A stretch of 64,000 bases of DNA from Chersky-806 sp038252255 (lineage in GTDB: Bacteria; Actinomycetota; Acidimicrobiia; IMCC26256; JAENVU01), in the NCBI GenBank assembly GCA_038252255.1, contig JBBSAM010000002.1, forward strand, positions 124,001-188,000, read 5' to 3'. Below, one piece after another: positions 17,057-24,693 of this stretch. Each line of letters starts with the position of its first letter. Position 1 is the first letter of the stretch. The notes beneath the pieces were generated by a model that saw nothing but the letters and a program-made list of their open reading frames with translations, did no database searches and was not told where the DNA came from. The translations under genes and the position numbers were made by a program.

Positions 17057-19755
17057 TGCCGCCCGCGAAGAAGCCCACCAAGAAGAAGGTCGCCGCGCCG
17101 ACGGCGGTCGAGGCCACGACGCACGCGGACACGCGCGTCAACATACCGACCGACGCGCAACGCGACTTCGTCGCCGACGACGAGCGCGCGCCGCTCCCGG
17201 TCTCGATCCCGCGCTACGCGGAGTACCGCGACCCGTCACTCGATCCGCAGCTCATCTGGAACGGCAAGATCAGCCAGGACGCCGACGGGCTCGACGTGCC
17301 CGCGGTGCCCATCTACATCCAGGAGAAGATCGACCCGCGGGCGATCATCGAGAACCTGCGCGACACCGCCGCACCCGGCGAGGACGAGCCCGAGCTCAGC
17401 CTGTTCGACACGTTCGACGGGCTCGGCGGCTACGACCTGGTGGAGTTCTACGAGCACGACGCCAACTGGGCGAACCGGCTCGTGCTCGGCGACTCGCTGC
17501 TCGTGATGACGAGCCTCGCGGAGAAGGAGCGGATGCGCGGCAAGGTCCAGATGATCTACGTGGACCCGCCGTACGGCATCAAGTTCGGCTCCAACTGGCA
17601 GGTGAGCACCCGCAAGCGCGACGTGAAGGACGGCAAGGCGGAAGACGTCACCCGCCAGCCCGAACAGATCAAGGCCTTCCGCGACACGTGGGAGCTCGGC
17701 ATCCACTCGTACCTCTCGTACCTGCGCGACCGTTTCACGGTGGCGCGCGACCTGCTCACCGAGACCGGCAGCATGTTCGTGCAGATCGGCGACGAGAACG
17801 TCCACCTCGTCCGCAGCGTCATGGACGAGGTCTTCGGCTCGGAGAACTTCGTCAGTCAGATCGCGTTCAAGAAGACCAGCGCGGTCGGAAGCTTCGCTGG
17901 TGGAACCAACGTGGTACCGAGCACGTGCGACTACATCCTGTGGTTCGCGCGAAACGGCGAGCGTGCAAAGTACCGGCAGCTGTTTCGGGACAAAGACCTC
18001 GAAGGCGCGGGCGGAGAGGCGTATCGAACTGTCGAGCTCCCGGATGGTTCCACGCGCCCCGCTACCGCCGAGGAGCGGCGCACCGGGATCTCCGAGGGTC
18101 GATTTTTCCGGCCGGGACCGCTGACGTCGATCACAGTCCGAGAAGCCGCCACGACCGTGTTCCCGGTCGAGGCTGATGGGAGAACCTTCCTCCCCGGCGG
18201 CACTCGCGGGTGGAGCACAAACGCTCATGGGATGGAGCGGCTAGCTCTGGTCGGTCGCCTTATCCCCATGGGTCGTTCGCTCGCCTTCAAGCGATATCTC
18301 GACGATTTTCCCGTCTTTCCGGTGACCAACCTCTGGGCTGACACTCAGTCAGGGAGCTCGATGGAGAAGACGTACGTCGTCCAGACCAATACGAAGGTCA
18401 TTGAGCGATGCATGCTCATGGCGACCGATCCGGGAGACCTCGTCCTCGACCCGACGTGCGGCGCGGGTACGACGGCCTACGTCGCGGAGCAGTGGGGGCG
18501 GCGGTGGATCACCGTCGACACCTCGCGCGTCGCGCTCGCCCTGGCGCGCACCCGGCTCATGGCGGCCAAGTTCCCGTACTATCTCCTCGCCGACAGTGAA
18601 GCCGGCGCGCAGCAAGAGCAGAAGATCACCGGCATCAAACCTGACGGTCCGTTCACGAACGACATCAAGCGCGGGTTCGTGTGCAAACGGGTGCCGCACA
18701 TCACGCTGAAGTCGATCGCGCAGAACCCCGAAATCACCGAGGGGATGAGCCGTGAGGAGATCGACGCTGCCATCACGCGCCACGCCGACACCGAGCTCCT
18801 TGTGGATCAGCCGTACCCGGACAACAAGACGGTGCGCGTGTCGGGTCGCTTCACCGTCGAGAGTCTCTCGCCGCACCGAACCCTCGAAGCGCCCGATCCG
18901 TTGAGTGACACGCCCGCACAAACGGACGGCGTGGCGTTCGAGACGATGATCCTCGACAACCTGCGCAAGGCGGGGGTGCAGAACACGTTCAAGGACGAGC
19001 GACTCACGTTCGACCGGCTCGACCCGCTCGCCAATGCGTGGATCCAGGGTGAGGGCGAGTTCACCGACGCCGACGGCACCACACGAAGGGTCGCGGTCGC
19101 CATCGGGCCTGAGCACGGCACCGTGAGCCCCGATCAAGTGAAAGAAGCGGCCCGCGAGGCACTCAAGGGCCAGGGCTTCGATCTGTTGGTGATGTGCGGG
19201 TTCGCGTTCGACGCGAGCGCGGGGGAGCGGGCCAAGGAGTTCGCGCCCTCCACCGACGGATTCGCCGAGGCCGCGGACGAGCGCAAGCTCGGTCGGCTGC
19301 GCGTGCTGCTCGCTCGGGTGAACCCAGACCTCGCGATGGGTGACGAGCTGTTGAAGAAGACCGGCTCCGGGAACCTGTTCATGGTGTTCGGCGAGCCCGA
19401 CGTCGAGCTCCGCCGGCTCGATGGCGACCAGCTCGAAGTGGAGATTCACGGCGTCGACGTGTATGACCCGACCACCGGCCAGGTGCGCAGCTCGTCGACC
19501 GACGACATCGCATGTTGGCTCGTGGACACGGACTACGACGACACGAGCTTCTTCGTGCGCCACGCGTACTTCACTGGCGGACAGCAGCCGTACGACTCGC
19601 TCGCGAAGACCCTGCGGGCCGACATCGATGAGTCCGCGTGGGCGACGCTCTACTCCACCATCTCCCGCCCGTTCCCGGTGCCCGCCACCGGCAAGATCGC
19701 GGTCAAGGTCATCAACCACTACGGCGACGAGGTCATGCAGGTCTACGACGTGTGA
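17056..19755 (+). CDS. Type III-like DNA N6-adenine methyltransferase (Mod)
   Basis: 899 residues. Methyltransferase motif IV is DPPYG (170-173), and motif I is DPTCGAGTT (about 465-471). Motif IV before motif I is the beta-class order of type III Mod proteins. Between them lies the target-recognition region (about residues 270-440), whose DNA is visibly less GC-rich than its flanks. A long C-terminal part (about 500-899) probably contacts Res. It protects host sites by adenine methylation and gives the complex its specificity. N-terminus is Lys/Pro-rich and probably disordered. One-base overlap with res. Confidence 0.92.
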   Translation: MPPAKKPTKKKVAAPTAVEATTHADTRVNIPTDAQRDFVADDERAPLPVSIPRYAEYRDPSLDPQLIWNGKISQDADGLDVPAVPIYIQEKIDPRAIIENLRDTAAPGEDEPELSLFDTFDGLGGYDLVEFYEHDANWANRLVLGDSLLVMTSLAEKERMRGKVQMIYVDPPYGIKFGSNWQVSTRKRDVKDGKAEDVTRQPEQIKAFRDTWELGIHSYLSYLRDRFTVARDLLTETGSMFVQIGDENVHLVRSVMDEVFGSENFVSQIAFKKTSAVGSFAGGTNVVPSTCDYILWFARNGERAKYRQLFRDKDLEGAGGEAYRTVELPDGSTRPATAEERRTGISEGRFFRPGPLTSITVREAATTVFPVEADGRTFLPGGTRGWSTNAHGMERLALVGRLIPMGRSLAFKRYLDDFPVFPVTNLWADTQSGSSMEKTYVVQTNTKVIERCMLMATDPGDLVLDPTCGAGTTAYVAEQWGRRWITVDTSRVALALARTRLMAAKFPYYLLADSEAGAQQEQKITGIKPDGPFTNDIKRGFVCKRVPHITLKSIAQNPEITEGMSREEIDAAITRHADTELLVDQPYPDNKTVRVSGRFTVESLSPHRTLEAPDPLSDTPAQTDGVAFETMILDNLRKAGVQNTFKDERLTFDRLDPLANAWIQGEGEFTDADGTTRRVAVAIGPEHGTVSPDQVKEAAREALKGQGFDLLVMCGFAFDASAGERAKEFAPSTDGFAEAADERKLGRLRVLLARVNPDLAMGDELLKKTGSGNLFMVFGEPDVELRRLDGDQLEVEIHGVDVYDPTTGQVRSSSTDDIACWLVDTDYDDTSFFVRHAYFTGGQQPYDSLAKTLRADIDESAWATLYSTISRPFPVPATGKIAVKVINHYGDEVMQVYDV

Positions 19756-19803
19756 ATCGGCGGAATTAGGGCCGGGCATGGCCGAGGGGCCACCGCCCAC
19801 CTC

Positions 19804-19824
19804 ATTGTGCGATAATCGCACAAT
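19804..19824 (+). promoter_or_regulatory. Perfect palindrome over the start of the XRE-ImmA gene
   Basis: Arms ATTGTGCGA and TCGCACAAT with a TAA spacer form a perfect 21-bp inverted repeat. It includes a -10-like GATAAT at 19811-19816, and its right arm runs into the ATG at 19823. This implies a leaderless transcript and autorepression by the XRE protein it precedes. The repeat is seen directly; repression is inferred. Confidence 0.75.
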
Positions 19825-20941
19825 GACCTCTGACAACGTGACCACGCAGGAAGACCTTGGCCGTCGCATCGCCACGGGACGTGAAACTGCAGGGCTCACG
19901 CAGCTCGAGCTCGCTGACGCGGTCGGGATCGACCGGACGGCGGTAGCGAAGGTCGAGCGCGGGAGCCGAAGGGTGTCAGCGACCGAGTTGGTTCGGATAG
20001 CAGCTGCGCTCGACCGGCCGGTTGACTGGTTCGTTTCAGAACCGCCACCGGCTGTCATCAGCAGGCGGGAGGACGTGTCGGTCAACGGGCGCTCGAAGCG
20101 TTTGGACGCAACAGTCGATCGTGTCGGGCGTGACGTTGCGTTCTTGCTCTTGGAGTCCGTGCTCCCGGCGCGCGAGCGCGAGAGCTTCGCGACTCCAGAA
20201 AGTTTCGAAGCGGCAGCGCAACTGGCTGAACGTGCGCGGGGGTTGCTCTCCTCGGGAGACGGTCCTCTGTTCGATCTGCAGCGCGCGTGCGAGCAGCTCG
20301 GTCTCCTAGCGTTTTCACTGTCCTTGGGTGACGGAGGCGGGGACGCGGCATACGTCGACGTGGACGGATGGGGTGTTGCCGTCGTCAATGGCGATACCGA
20401 TCCTGGGCGCCGTCGATTCAACCTCGCGCACGAGTTGGGCCACCATCTTGTTGGCGATGCATACGCGGCCGAGGTGACGATCACCGCTGGCGACGAGACG
20501 GAAAAGCTCCTCAATGCGTTCGCTGCGTACCTTCTGATGCCGCGATCTGGTGTCACGGCGACCTGGAACGAGTTCAGCGACCGTGATCGGCGGCTCGCAG
20601 CAATCGCTGTGGCAACGCGGTACCGGGTGAGCTGGAGCGCCGCGCTGGCTCACCTCCGCAATCTTGAGCTCATCGACAGTGCAGAGATCGAAGAGCTCAC
20701 GCCTGCAACACCGCGTGGCGGGGATCTCGTCGAACTGGGCGAATGGTGGGTTCCCGAACTCGATCCGCCGAGCGTCCCGCCTGACTACGGCCGCCGGGTC
20801 GTCACGGCCTATAGGGCGTCCAAGTTGACCGCGGCCCGGGCAGTCGAGCTCCTCTGGGGCACGGTCACCGAAGCCGACTTGCCCGAGGTCGAGGGCATTC
20901 CGGTCGACGCCCTCCGCCGTGAGTTCGATCCTCTGCAGTGA
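19823..20941 (+). CDS. XRE-family regulator fused to ImmA/IrrE metallopeptidase domain
   Basis: 372 residues. An N-terminal XRE helix-turn-helix (about 10-70: GLTQLELADAVGIDRTAVAK) is followed by a linker and an ImmA/IrrE-type domain with zinc motif NLAHELGHH (H203-E204-x-x-H207) and the YLLMPRSGV segment typical of this fold. Such fusions repress mobile-element or toxin genes and may cleave a partner repressor after a stress signal. Start ATG 19823 is chosen because a perfect palindrome with a -10 box covers it. It overlaps the following PIN gene by GTGA. It may control that toxin and possibly the upstream restriction genes. Confidence 0.88.
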   Translation: MTSDNVTTQEDLGRRIATGRETAGLTQLELADAVGIDRTAVAKVERGSRRVSATELVRIAAALDRPVDWFVSEPPPAVISRREDVSVNGRSKRLDATVDRVGRDVAFLLLESVLPARERESFATPESFEAAAQLAERARGLLSSGDGPLFDLQRACEQLGLLAFSLSLGDGGGDAAYVDVDGWGVAVVNGDTDPGRRRFNLAHELGHHLVGDAYAAEVTITAGDETEKLLNAFAAYLLMPRSGVTATWNEFSDRDRRLAAIAVATRYRVSWSAALAHLRNLELIDSAEIEELTPATPRGGDLVELGEWWVPELDPPSVPPDYGRRVVTAYRASKLTAARAVELLWGTVTEADLPEVEGIPVDALRREFDPLQ

Positions 20942-21471
20942 GGACGTTGGTGTTCGACAACACCGTGCTCAGTCATTTTGCGCGGGCTGGCCAGCTTGAT
21001 GTGCTGCGTGAGATTTCTGACGGCGCCCGGCGCGTCATGCCGGCCGAGGTCGCAGTCGAACTCGTCGCAGGGATACGTGAGCATCCAGCGCTAGCAAAGG
21101 TCCTCGATCGGGAATGGCTCGAGACCGTCGAACTGGTTGACGTCAACGAGATCGTGGCGTTTGCTCGGTACAAGGCCGAGTTCGGTGGCGGTATCGACCG
21201 GAACAACGGAGAGGCAGCGGTGCTCGCCTGGACCAGCGTCCACGGCGGGACCGCGATCGTGGACGACGCGGTTGCTGCTCGTGCTGCGAAGCGTGACGGT
21301 GTCGATGTCCACGGCACGTTGTGGCTCGTCGCGAATGGGTTTCGTGATGGCAAACTCAAGCGTGCCGCTGCGGAGGAGGTCGTCGACCTTCTCGCTGCGA
21401 GCGACATGCGACTCCCGGTCGATGGTCGGGGATTCTTCGCCTGGGCTTTCCGCGAAGGCTTGCTCCCCTGA
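20938..21471 (+). CDS. PIN-like (DUF3368-type) nuclease, probable toxin
   Basis: 177 residues from GTG 20938, overlapping the regulator stop. The PIN fold is read from an early Asp in LVFDNTVLSHFARAG, a central acid in NNGEAAVLAWT, and AIVDDAVAARAAKRDGV. This is the D...E...DD layout of PIN/DUF3368 ribonucleases. Coupling to an XRE-ImmA gene suggests a toxin-regulator pair: the regulator represses, and the nuclease cuts RNA when released. COG2856-ImmA plus PIN pairs are known on mobile elements. It is the last gene before the right end of unit 1. Confidence 0.8.
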   Translation: MRTLVFDNTVLSHFARAGQLDVLREISDGARRVMPAEVAVELVAGIREHPALAKVLDREWLETVELVDVNEIVAFARYKAEFGGGIDRNNGEAAVLAWTSVHGGTAIVDDAVAARAAKRDGVDVHGTLWLVANGFRDGKLKRAAAEEVVDLLAASDMRLPVDGRGFFAWAFREGLLP

Positions 21472-21501
21472 GCCCGTTCACCTGCGAGAGCGCGCTCAGC
21501 T

Positions 21502-21522
21502 TTGGCAACCGATTGGCAACGG
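21502..21522 (+). repeat. Integrase arm-type repeat near att copy 2
   Basis: Two units of TTGGCAACSG in tandem, followed by GAACCGG. The next about 100 bp up to the att core also resembles the stretch before att copy 3, including CAGCGACCTGACCTGCACAG. This conserved right-end block marks the inner edge of unit 1. Confidence 0.65.
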
Positions 21523-21624
21523 AACCGGTTGGGCGGGGTGGGATGCACGGATCCAGCGGACTGCCGCAGCGACCTGACCTGCACAGATAGACGCCGTGGC
21601 ATCACGACGACGAGACCGATGACC

Positions 21625-21667
21625 TTCGCAACGTAGAAGTCGTGGGTTCAAGTCCCATCACCTCCAC
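21625..21667 (+). repeat. Attachment site copy 2 (internal, boundary of units 1 and 2)
   Basis: Exact 43-bp copy of the tRNA-Ala 3' segment, preceded by GATGACC. It does not form a full tRNA because the 5' half is missing. It serves as the right end of unit 1 and left end of unit 2. Confidence 0.92.
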
Positions 21668-22007
21668 CAAATCTCCTGGTCACAGCGTTGAAACGGGTCG
21701 GGCCCGGTCGAGATAGGTGGGCGTTGGCAACCGAGCTCGCGATTTGAGCAGCTTCGTTCCGACTGGCGGCGGCAGAACTCCTCGCCGGCGCGCGTCGTCG
21801 GTCTTCGGTGCCACGGTCACCGGCTCGAGGTCCGCAGGGCGCACGCCCGAGCCCGAGCGGATGGCCCCGAGGGCGTCTTTGACTCGCGCTGCACCCGGCA
21901 GGGAAGACCGGCGCGAGGTGGCCTCCGAGGCACCGACGACTGGTGCCGAGTAGCCCGGCGGGTCAATCTCGACTTGTGAGCGGGAGCCGAGGTGCGATCC
22001 TGGGGTC
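21668..22007. other. 340-bp gene-free left end of unit 2
   Basis: No ORF with plausible coding character. The stretch after the att core no longer matches the chromosomal flank at 3559, as expected for an element end. It holds a TTGGCAACCG half-site-like sequence at 21724-21733 and otherwise nothing I recognise. Confidence 0.5.
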
Positions 22008-22580
22008 ATGGCGCGCTACTTCACGGCCGATCTCCACCTCGGCCATCGCAACATCATCGACTACAGCGGCCGACCCTTCCGTGACGCCGAGCAGATGAAC
22101 GGCGCGCTCGTCGAGCGCTGGAACGCCACGGTGACGCCGGAGGACGAGGTGATCGTGCTTGGCGACTTCGCGATGGGTCGCATCGACGAGACCCTTCCGA
22201 TCGCGGGTGTGCTCAACGGCCGGAAGGTGCTGCTGGCCGGGAACCATGACCGCTGTTGGCTCGGGCACAAGAAGGGCGTCGATGTCGCGACCGACCGCTA
22301 CCTCGCCGCGGGATTCGACGAGATCTGGCAGGGCACGATCGAGATCGCCGTCGATGGTGTGCGGGTCCTCGCTTGTCACTTCCCGTACCGCGGCGACAGC
22401 CAAGACCGCGATCGGTACGTCTCCCACCGCCCCGCCGACGCGGGCGCCTGGCTCCTGCACGGTCACGTCCATGAGCGTTGGAAGGTGCGGGAACGGATGA
22501 TCAACGTCGGCGTCGATGTCTGGGACTTCGCCCCGGTAGCGGAACGCGAGCTCGCGGATCTCATCACGCAACGACCCTGA
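22008..22580 (+). CDS. Calcineurin-like metallophosphoesterase
   Basis: 190 residues with the complete dimetal motif series: DLHLGHRN (D-x-H), VLGDFAMG (GD), AGNHDR (GNHD), LACHFPYR (His) and LLHGHVHE (GHxH). It hydrolyses phosphomono- or diesters in the cytoplasm; the substrate is unknown. Compact size fits the bacterial YfcE/MJ0936-like or phage-borne metallophosphoesterases. It stands alone as the first gene of unit 2, a common passenger on phages and islands. Confidence 0.9.
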   Translation: MARYFTADLHLGHRNIIDYSGRPFRDAEQMNGALVERWNATVTPEDEVIVLGDFAMGRIDETLPIAGVLNGRKVLLAGNHDRCWLGHKKGVDVATDRYLAAGFDEIWQGTIEIAVDGVRVLACHFPYRGDSQDRDRYVSHRPADAGAWLLHGHVHERWKVRERMINVGVDVWDFAPVAERELADLITQRP

Positions 22581-22682
22581 GGCAGCGTACCGAGAACTGA
22601 TGCAGTGCCCGGCGACATCCTTCACGCCTGTCGCACCGGCCCCATTGCCAACGTCGTGCTCGGCGCGGCGTACCGTGCATCG

Positions 22683-23015
22683 ATGGCTCGTCTTGTCGGC
22701 GGCTGGCAGATCGTCGAGATGGATCTATGGGATCGCGATGCGATCGACTTGCTCGGCCCTGCCTTTATCGAGTTCAGGGCTGACGGCACTGGCAGCTTTC
22801 GTTTCATCGCGGTGGAGGGCTACCTCGACTTCAGGCACGACGAACGCGTAGCCGGAGCGAGGGTCGAGTTCACCTGGGAAGGTGACGACGAAGGGAGTCC
22901 CGTGTCCGGGCGAGGTTCGGCAGAGTTGCAGCCCGACGGGTCACTCTGTGGCCGCATCTTCTTCCACCTCGGTGACGACTCCGGCTTCCGAGCCGTCGCA
23001 GACGCCAGCTGCTGA
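22683..23015 (+). CDS. Conserved hypothetical protein with GRW-IVEMDLWDRDAID signature
   Basis: 110 residues from ATG 22683. It begins MARLVGGWQIVEMDLWDRDA and ends GRIFFHLGDDSGFRAVADAS, signatures of a widespread small conserved hypothetical family predicted to be all-beta; no function is established. The 3' end and following 35 bp recur as isolated scars at 26570 and 29010, so further copies of this gene once existed nearby. GTG/ATG alternatives upstream (22605) are less likely because the family starts at this Met. Confidence 0.75.
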   Translation: MARLVGGWQIVEMDLWDRDAIDLLGPAFIEFRADGTGSFRFIAVEGYLDFRHDERVAGARVEFTWEGDDEGSPVSGRGSAELQPDGSLCGRIFFHLGDDSGFRAVADASC

Positions 23016-23051
23016 CGCACCTCCGGCGTCGACGGCCAAGCTGATCCGCTC
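22981..23051 (+). repeat. Scar-repeat copy 1 (3' end of the conserved hypothetical gene)
   Basis: Begins CCGGCTTCCGAGCCGTCGCA and runs past the stop through CCGGCGTCGACGGCCA. Roughly 85% identical, by eye, to 26570-26641 and 29010-29082. Only this copy is attached to its gene. Confidence 0.8.
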
Positions 23052-23106
23052 GGTGCTTCCGCGACAAGGCACGTGTGCGACCCTCACGGCGGGCCGGCCG
23101 CTTCAG

Positions 23107-23424
23107 CTACGCGTCGGGGAACTCCGACGCCACCACGGACCGCAGCGCGGCGACGAAGTCCGGGAGCAGCTCCGTAGCGGTCGTGTACAGGATCTCAAGG
23201 TCGATCGACCAGTAGCTGTGCACAATCCGGTTGCGGAGCCGGATCGGGTTCTGCCACGCGACATTGGGGTGACGGAGTCGGATCTCTTCGGAGACCTGGC
23301 CCGCGGCCTCGCCGAGCACGGTGAAGTTCCACAGGAGAGCATCGCGGCGTGTCTCGTCCTGCTCGAGTTGGCCGACGGTCTGTCCGCCGACCAAGGAGAT
23401 CGCCCGTTCGGCGACGTCGATCAT
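23107..23424 (-). CDS. hepT: HEPN ribonuclease toxin HepT
   Basis: About 105 residues. The HEPN (DUF86) hallmark RX4HXY is visible as RNRIVHSYW, which forms the RNase active site of HepT toxins that cleave tRNA or mRNA. It sits directly downstream of the MntA nucleotidyltransferase, its usual antitoxin, which AMPylates the HepT tyrosine of that motif. ATG 23424 is taken as start, but the frame is open further to about 23443 with an RDRLLLAE extension. Family members usually include that extension, so a non-ATG start upstream is possible. Confidence 0.88.
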   Translation of the reverse strand: MIDVAERAISLVGGQTVGQLEQDETRRDALLWNFTVLGEAAGQVSEEIRLRHPNVAWQNPIRLRNRIVHSYWSIDLEILYTTATELLPDFVAALRSVVASEFPDA

Positions 23425-23443
23425 CTCGGCCAAGAGGAGACGA

Positions 23444-23767
23444 TCACGCTGAATACAGGATGCGCGCGTCGTGGAGGATCTGCTCGCGCAGCAGTTCGTG
23501 CAGGTGCCGCTTCGACACCAGATCCACCGGCCGCCCGTACAGTGCGGAGAGCTCCTCCGCGAGCTCCTCGATCCTCCAGCCGAGATGGGCGTCGCGATTC
23601 GGTACGTAGAGCAGGTCGATGTCACTCCCGGGCTCGAGCTCACCGCGTGCCGCCGAACCGAACACCGCGAGCTCTGCGAGGCCGTAGCGACGGCAGATCT
23701 CCGCGAGACGATCAGCGTCGACCGACGAGCTCTCCACGATTCTCGGGGCTGGTGCATCGCTGGTCAC
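23444..23767 (-). CDS. mntA: MNT-type nucleotidyltransferase antitoxin MntA
   Basis: 107 residues with the minimal nucleotidyltransferase motif GSX10DXD: GSAARGELEPGSDIDLL. MntA antitoxins transfer AMP to the partner HEPN toxin and silence it. It starts 27 bp after the AbiEi-like regulator gene and ends about 20 bp before the HepT ATG, so the three form one minus-strand operon. Complete length for the family. Confidence 0.9.
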   Translation of the reverse strand: MTSDAPAPRIVESSSVDADRLAEICRRYGLAELAVFGSAARGELEPGSDIDLLYVPNRDAHLGWRIEELAEELSALYGRPVDLVSKRHLHELLREQILHDARILYSA

Positions 23768-23794
23768 GGCATCATTCTCGCAGGTGGGGTGTGC

Positions 23795-24484
23795 TCACGC
23801 TGCGACTGCGATCGTCTTGGTGACGATCGCCCGCCGAAGTCGGTCGGCGGCCTCCTCGCGGTCCTCGCCGCCGAGATCGCGGAGGTCCCACCACTGTTGC
23901 ACCGGATCCGCGAGTGGGACCCCGTCGATCGTCGCGGGCCAGGGCGCGCAGGAGAAGAGAAGCGTGCGGTCGCTCGTCGTACGAAGCACGATGCTCGCGT
24001 CGGCGCAGCCCTCTGCGGCCACCATCCCCGCAGCTCCTGGGTCGAGGATGCCATCCGCGTACACAACCGTCAGGCTCGGGTGTCTCCAGGGCACCACGAG
24101 ATCGGGACCAAGGTCTGCCGAGACCGCGATGGTGAGACCTTGTCGCCGTGCCTCCTTCGCAATGCGACGTGCCTGGTCGATGAGCTCGCGGGTGCTGTAC
24201 CAGAACGTCTCCGGTCCGAGGAGATGAGGCCGAGCCTTCTTGGCGTACAGATCGAGCAGGCGCGCCGGCTTGCCGCGATATCCGTTGACCGACACGGTTA
24301 CCGCGTTCGCCGCCGCGAGCTGCTTCAGGACCTGCGACGCCCGTGGCTGGGTCACCCCGATCGCGCCCGCGATCGCGACCTGGGTCAAGGGACCATCCGC
24401 AGCGATCAGGAGCCGCACGATCGCAGCGGTTCCTGATCCCCACTTGCGCGTGTGGGGTGGGGCCGAGGACGGGGCAGTCGCCAT
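23795..24484 (-). CDS. AbiEi-like winged-helix regulator
   Basis: 229 residues. A winged-helix domain (about 20-75, LTQVAIAGAIGVTQPRASQV with recognition helix) precedes a C-terminal domain ending in GVPLADPVQQWWDLRDLGGE and an Ala/Arg-rich helix. This resembles the C-terminal end of AbiEi antitoxins (VP-V-DP-Q-YLDL). AbiEi proteins are DNA-binding autorepressors of type IV abortive infection systems paired with AbiEii nucleotidyltransferases. Here it heads an operon with MntA and HepT and is divergent from a Fic gene, so it may control both directions. The exact subfamily is uncertain. Confidence 0.72.
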   Translation of the reverse strand: MATAPSSAPPHTRKWGSGTAAIVRLLIAADGPLTQVAIAGAIGVTQPRASQVLKQLAAANAVTVSVNGYRGKPARLLDLYAKKARPHLLGPETFWYSTRELIDQARRIAKEARRQGLTIAVSADLGPDLVVPWRHPSLTVVYADGILDPGAAGMVAAEGCADASIVLRTTSDRTLLFSCAPWPATIDGVPLADPVQQWWDLRDLGGEDREEAADRLRRAIVTKTIAVAA

Positions 24485-24636
24485 GCACTCAGGGTATAAT
24501 CCTTCCTTTCAGAATGCAAGGAACACTTATAGGAAGACTTATGTGTATCCCGGCAATGCCGACGACCCTCACGCGTCACGAGAAGGCTTGCGCGGAGGTC
24601 TCTGGGCCGGGTCGGACTCCTACGACGGACATCGCG

Positions 24637-24672
24637 TTCTAGAAGCTTCTAACTGTTAACCTTTCTAAACTC
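24637..24672 (+). promoter_or_regulatory. Conserved upstream element of the fic gene
   Basis: AT-rich stretch TTCTAGAAGCTTCTAACTG (with perfect palindrome TAGAAGCTTCTA at 24640-24651) and GTTAACCTTTCTAAACTC, ending about 20 bp before the fic ATG. It is about 75% identical to 35250-35285 before the truncated fic copy. Conservation of this piece in both copies suggests a promoter or operator, possibly for the AbiEi-like repressor. Confidence 0.5.
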
Positions 24673-24693
24673 GCGGAGTTGAGAAGGGATCCG

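Noticed and set aside
18349..20556. 735-residue open frame on the minus strand
   Set aside because: Antisense to mod and the XRE-ImmA gene; no motif, and it would cross two well-supported genes and the palindrome.
21625..21667. Second tRNA gene
   Set aside because: Only the 3' 43 bp of tRNA-Ala is present; no D arm or acceptor 5' strand, so it is an att site. The same holds for 27714.
24493..24498. TATAAT on the plus strand as a fic promoter
   Set aside because: It is about 195 bp from the fic ATG with no good -35, and the conserved element between the two fic copies is at 24637-24672 instead.
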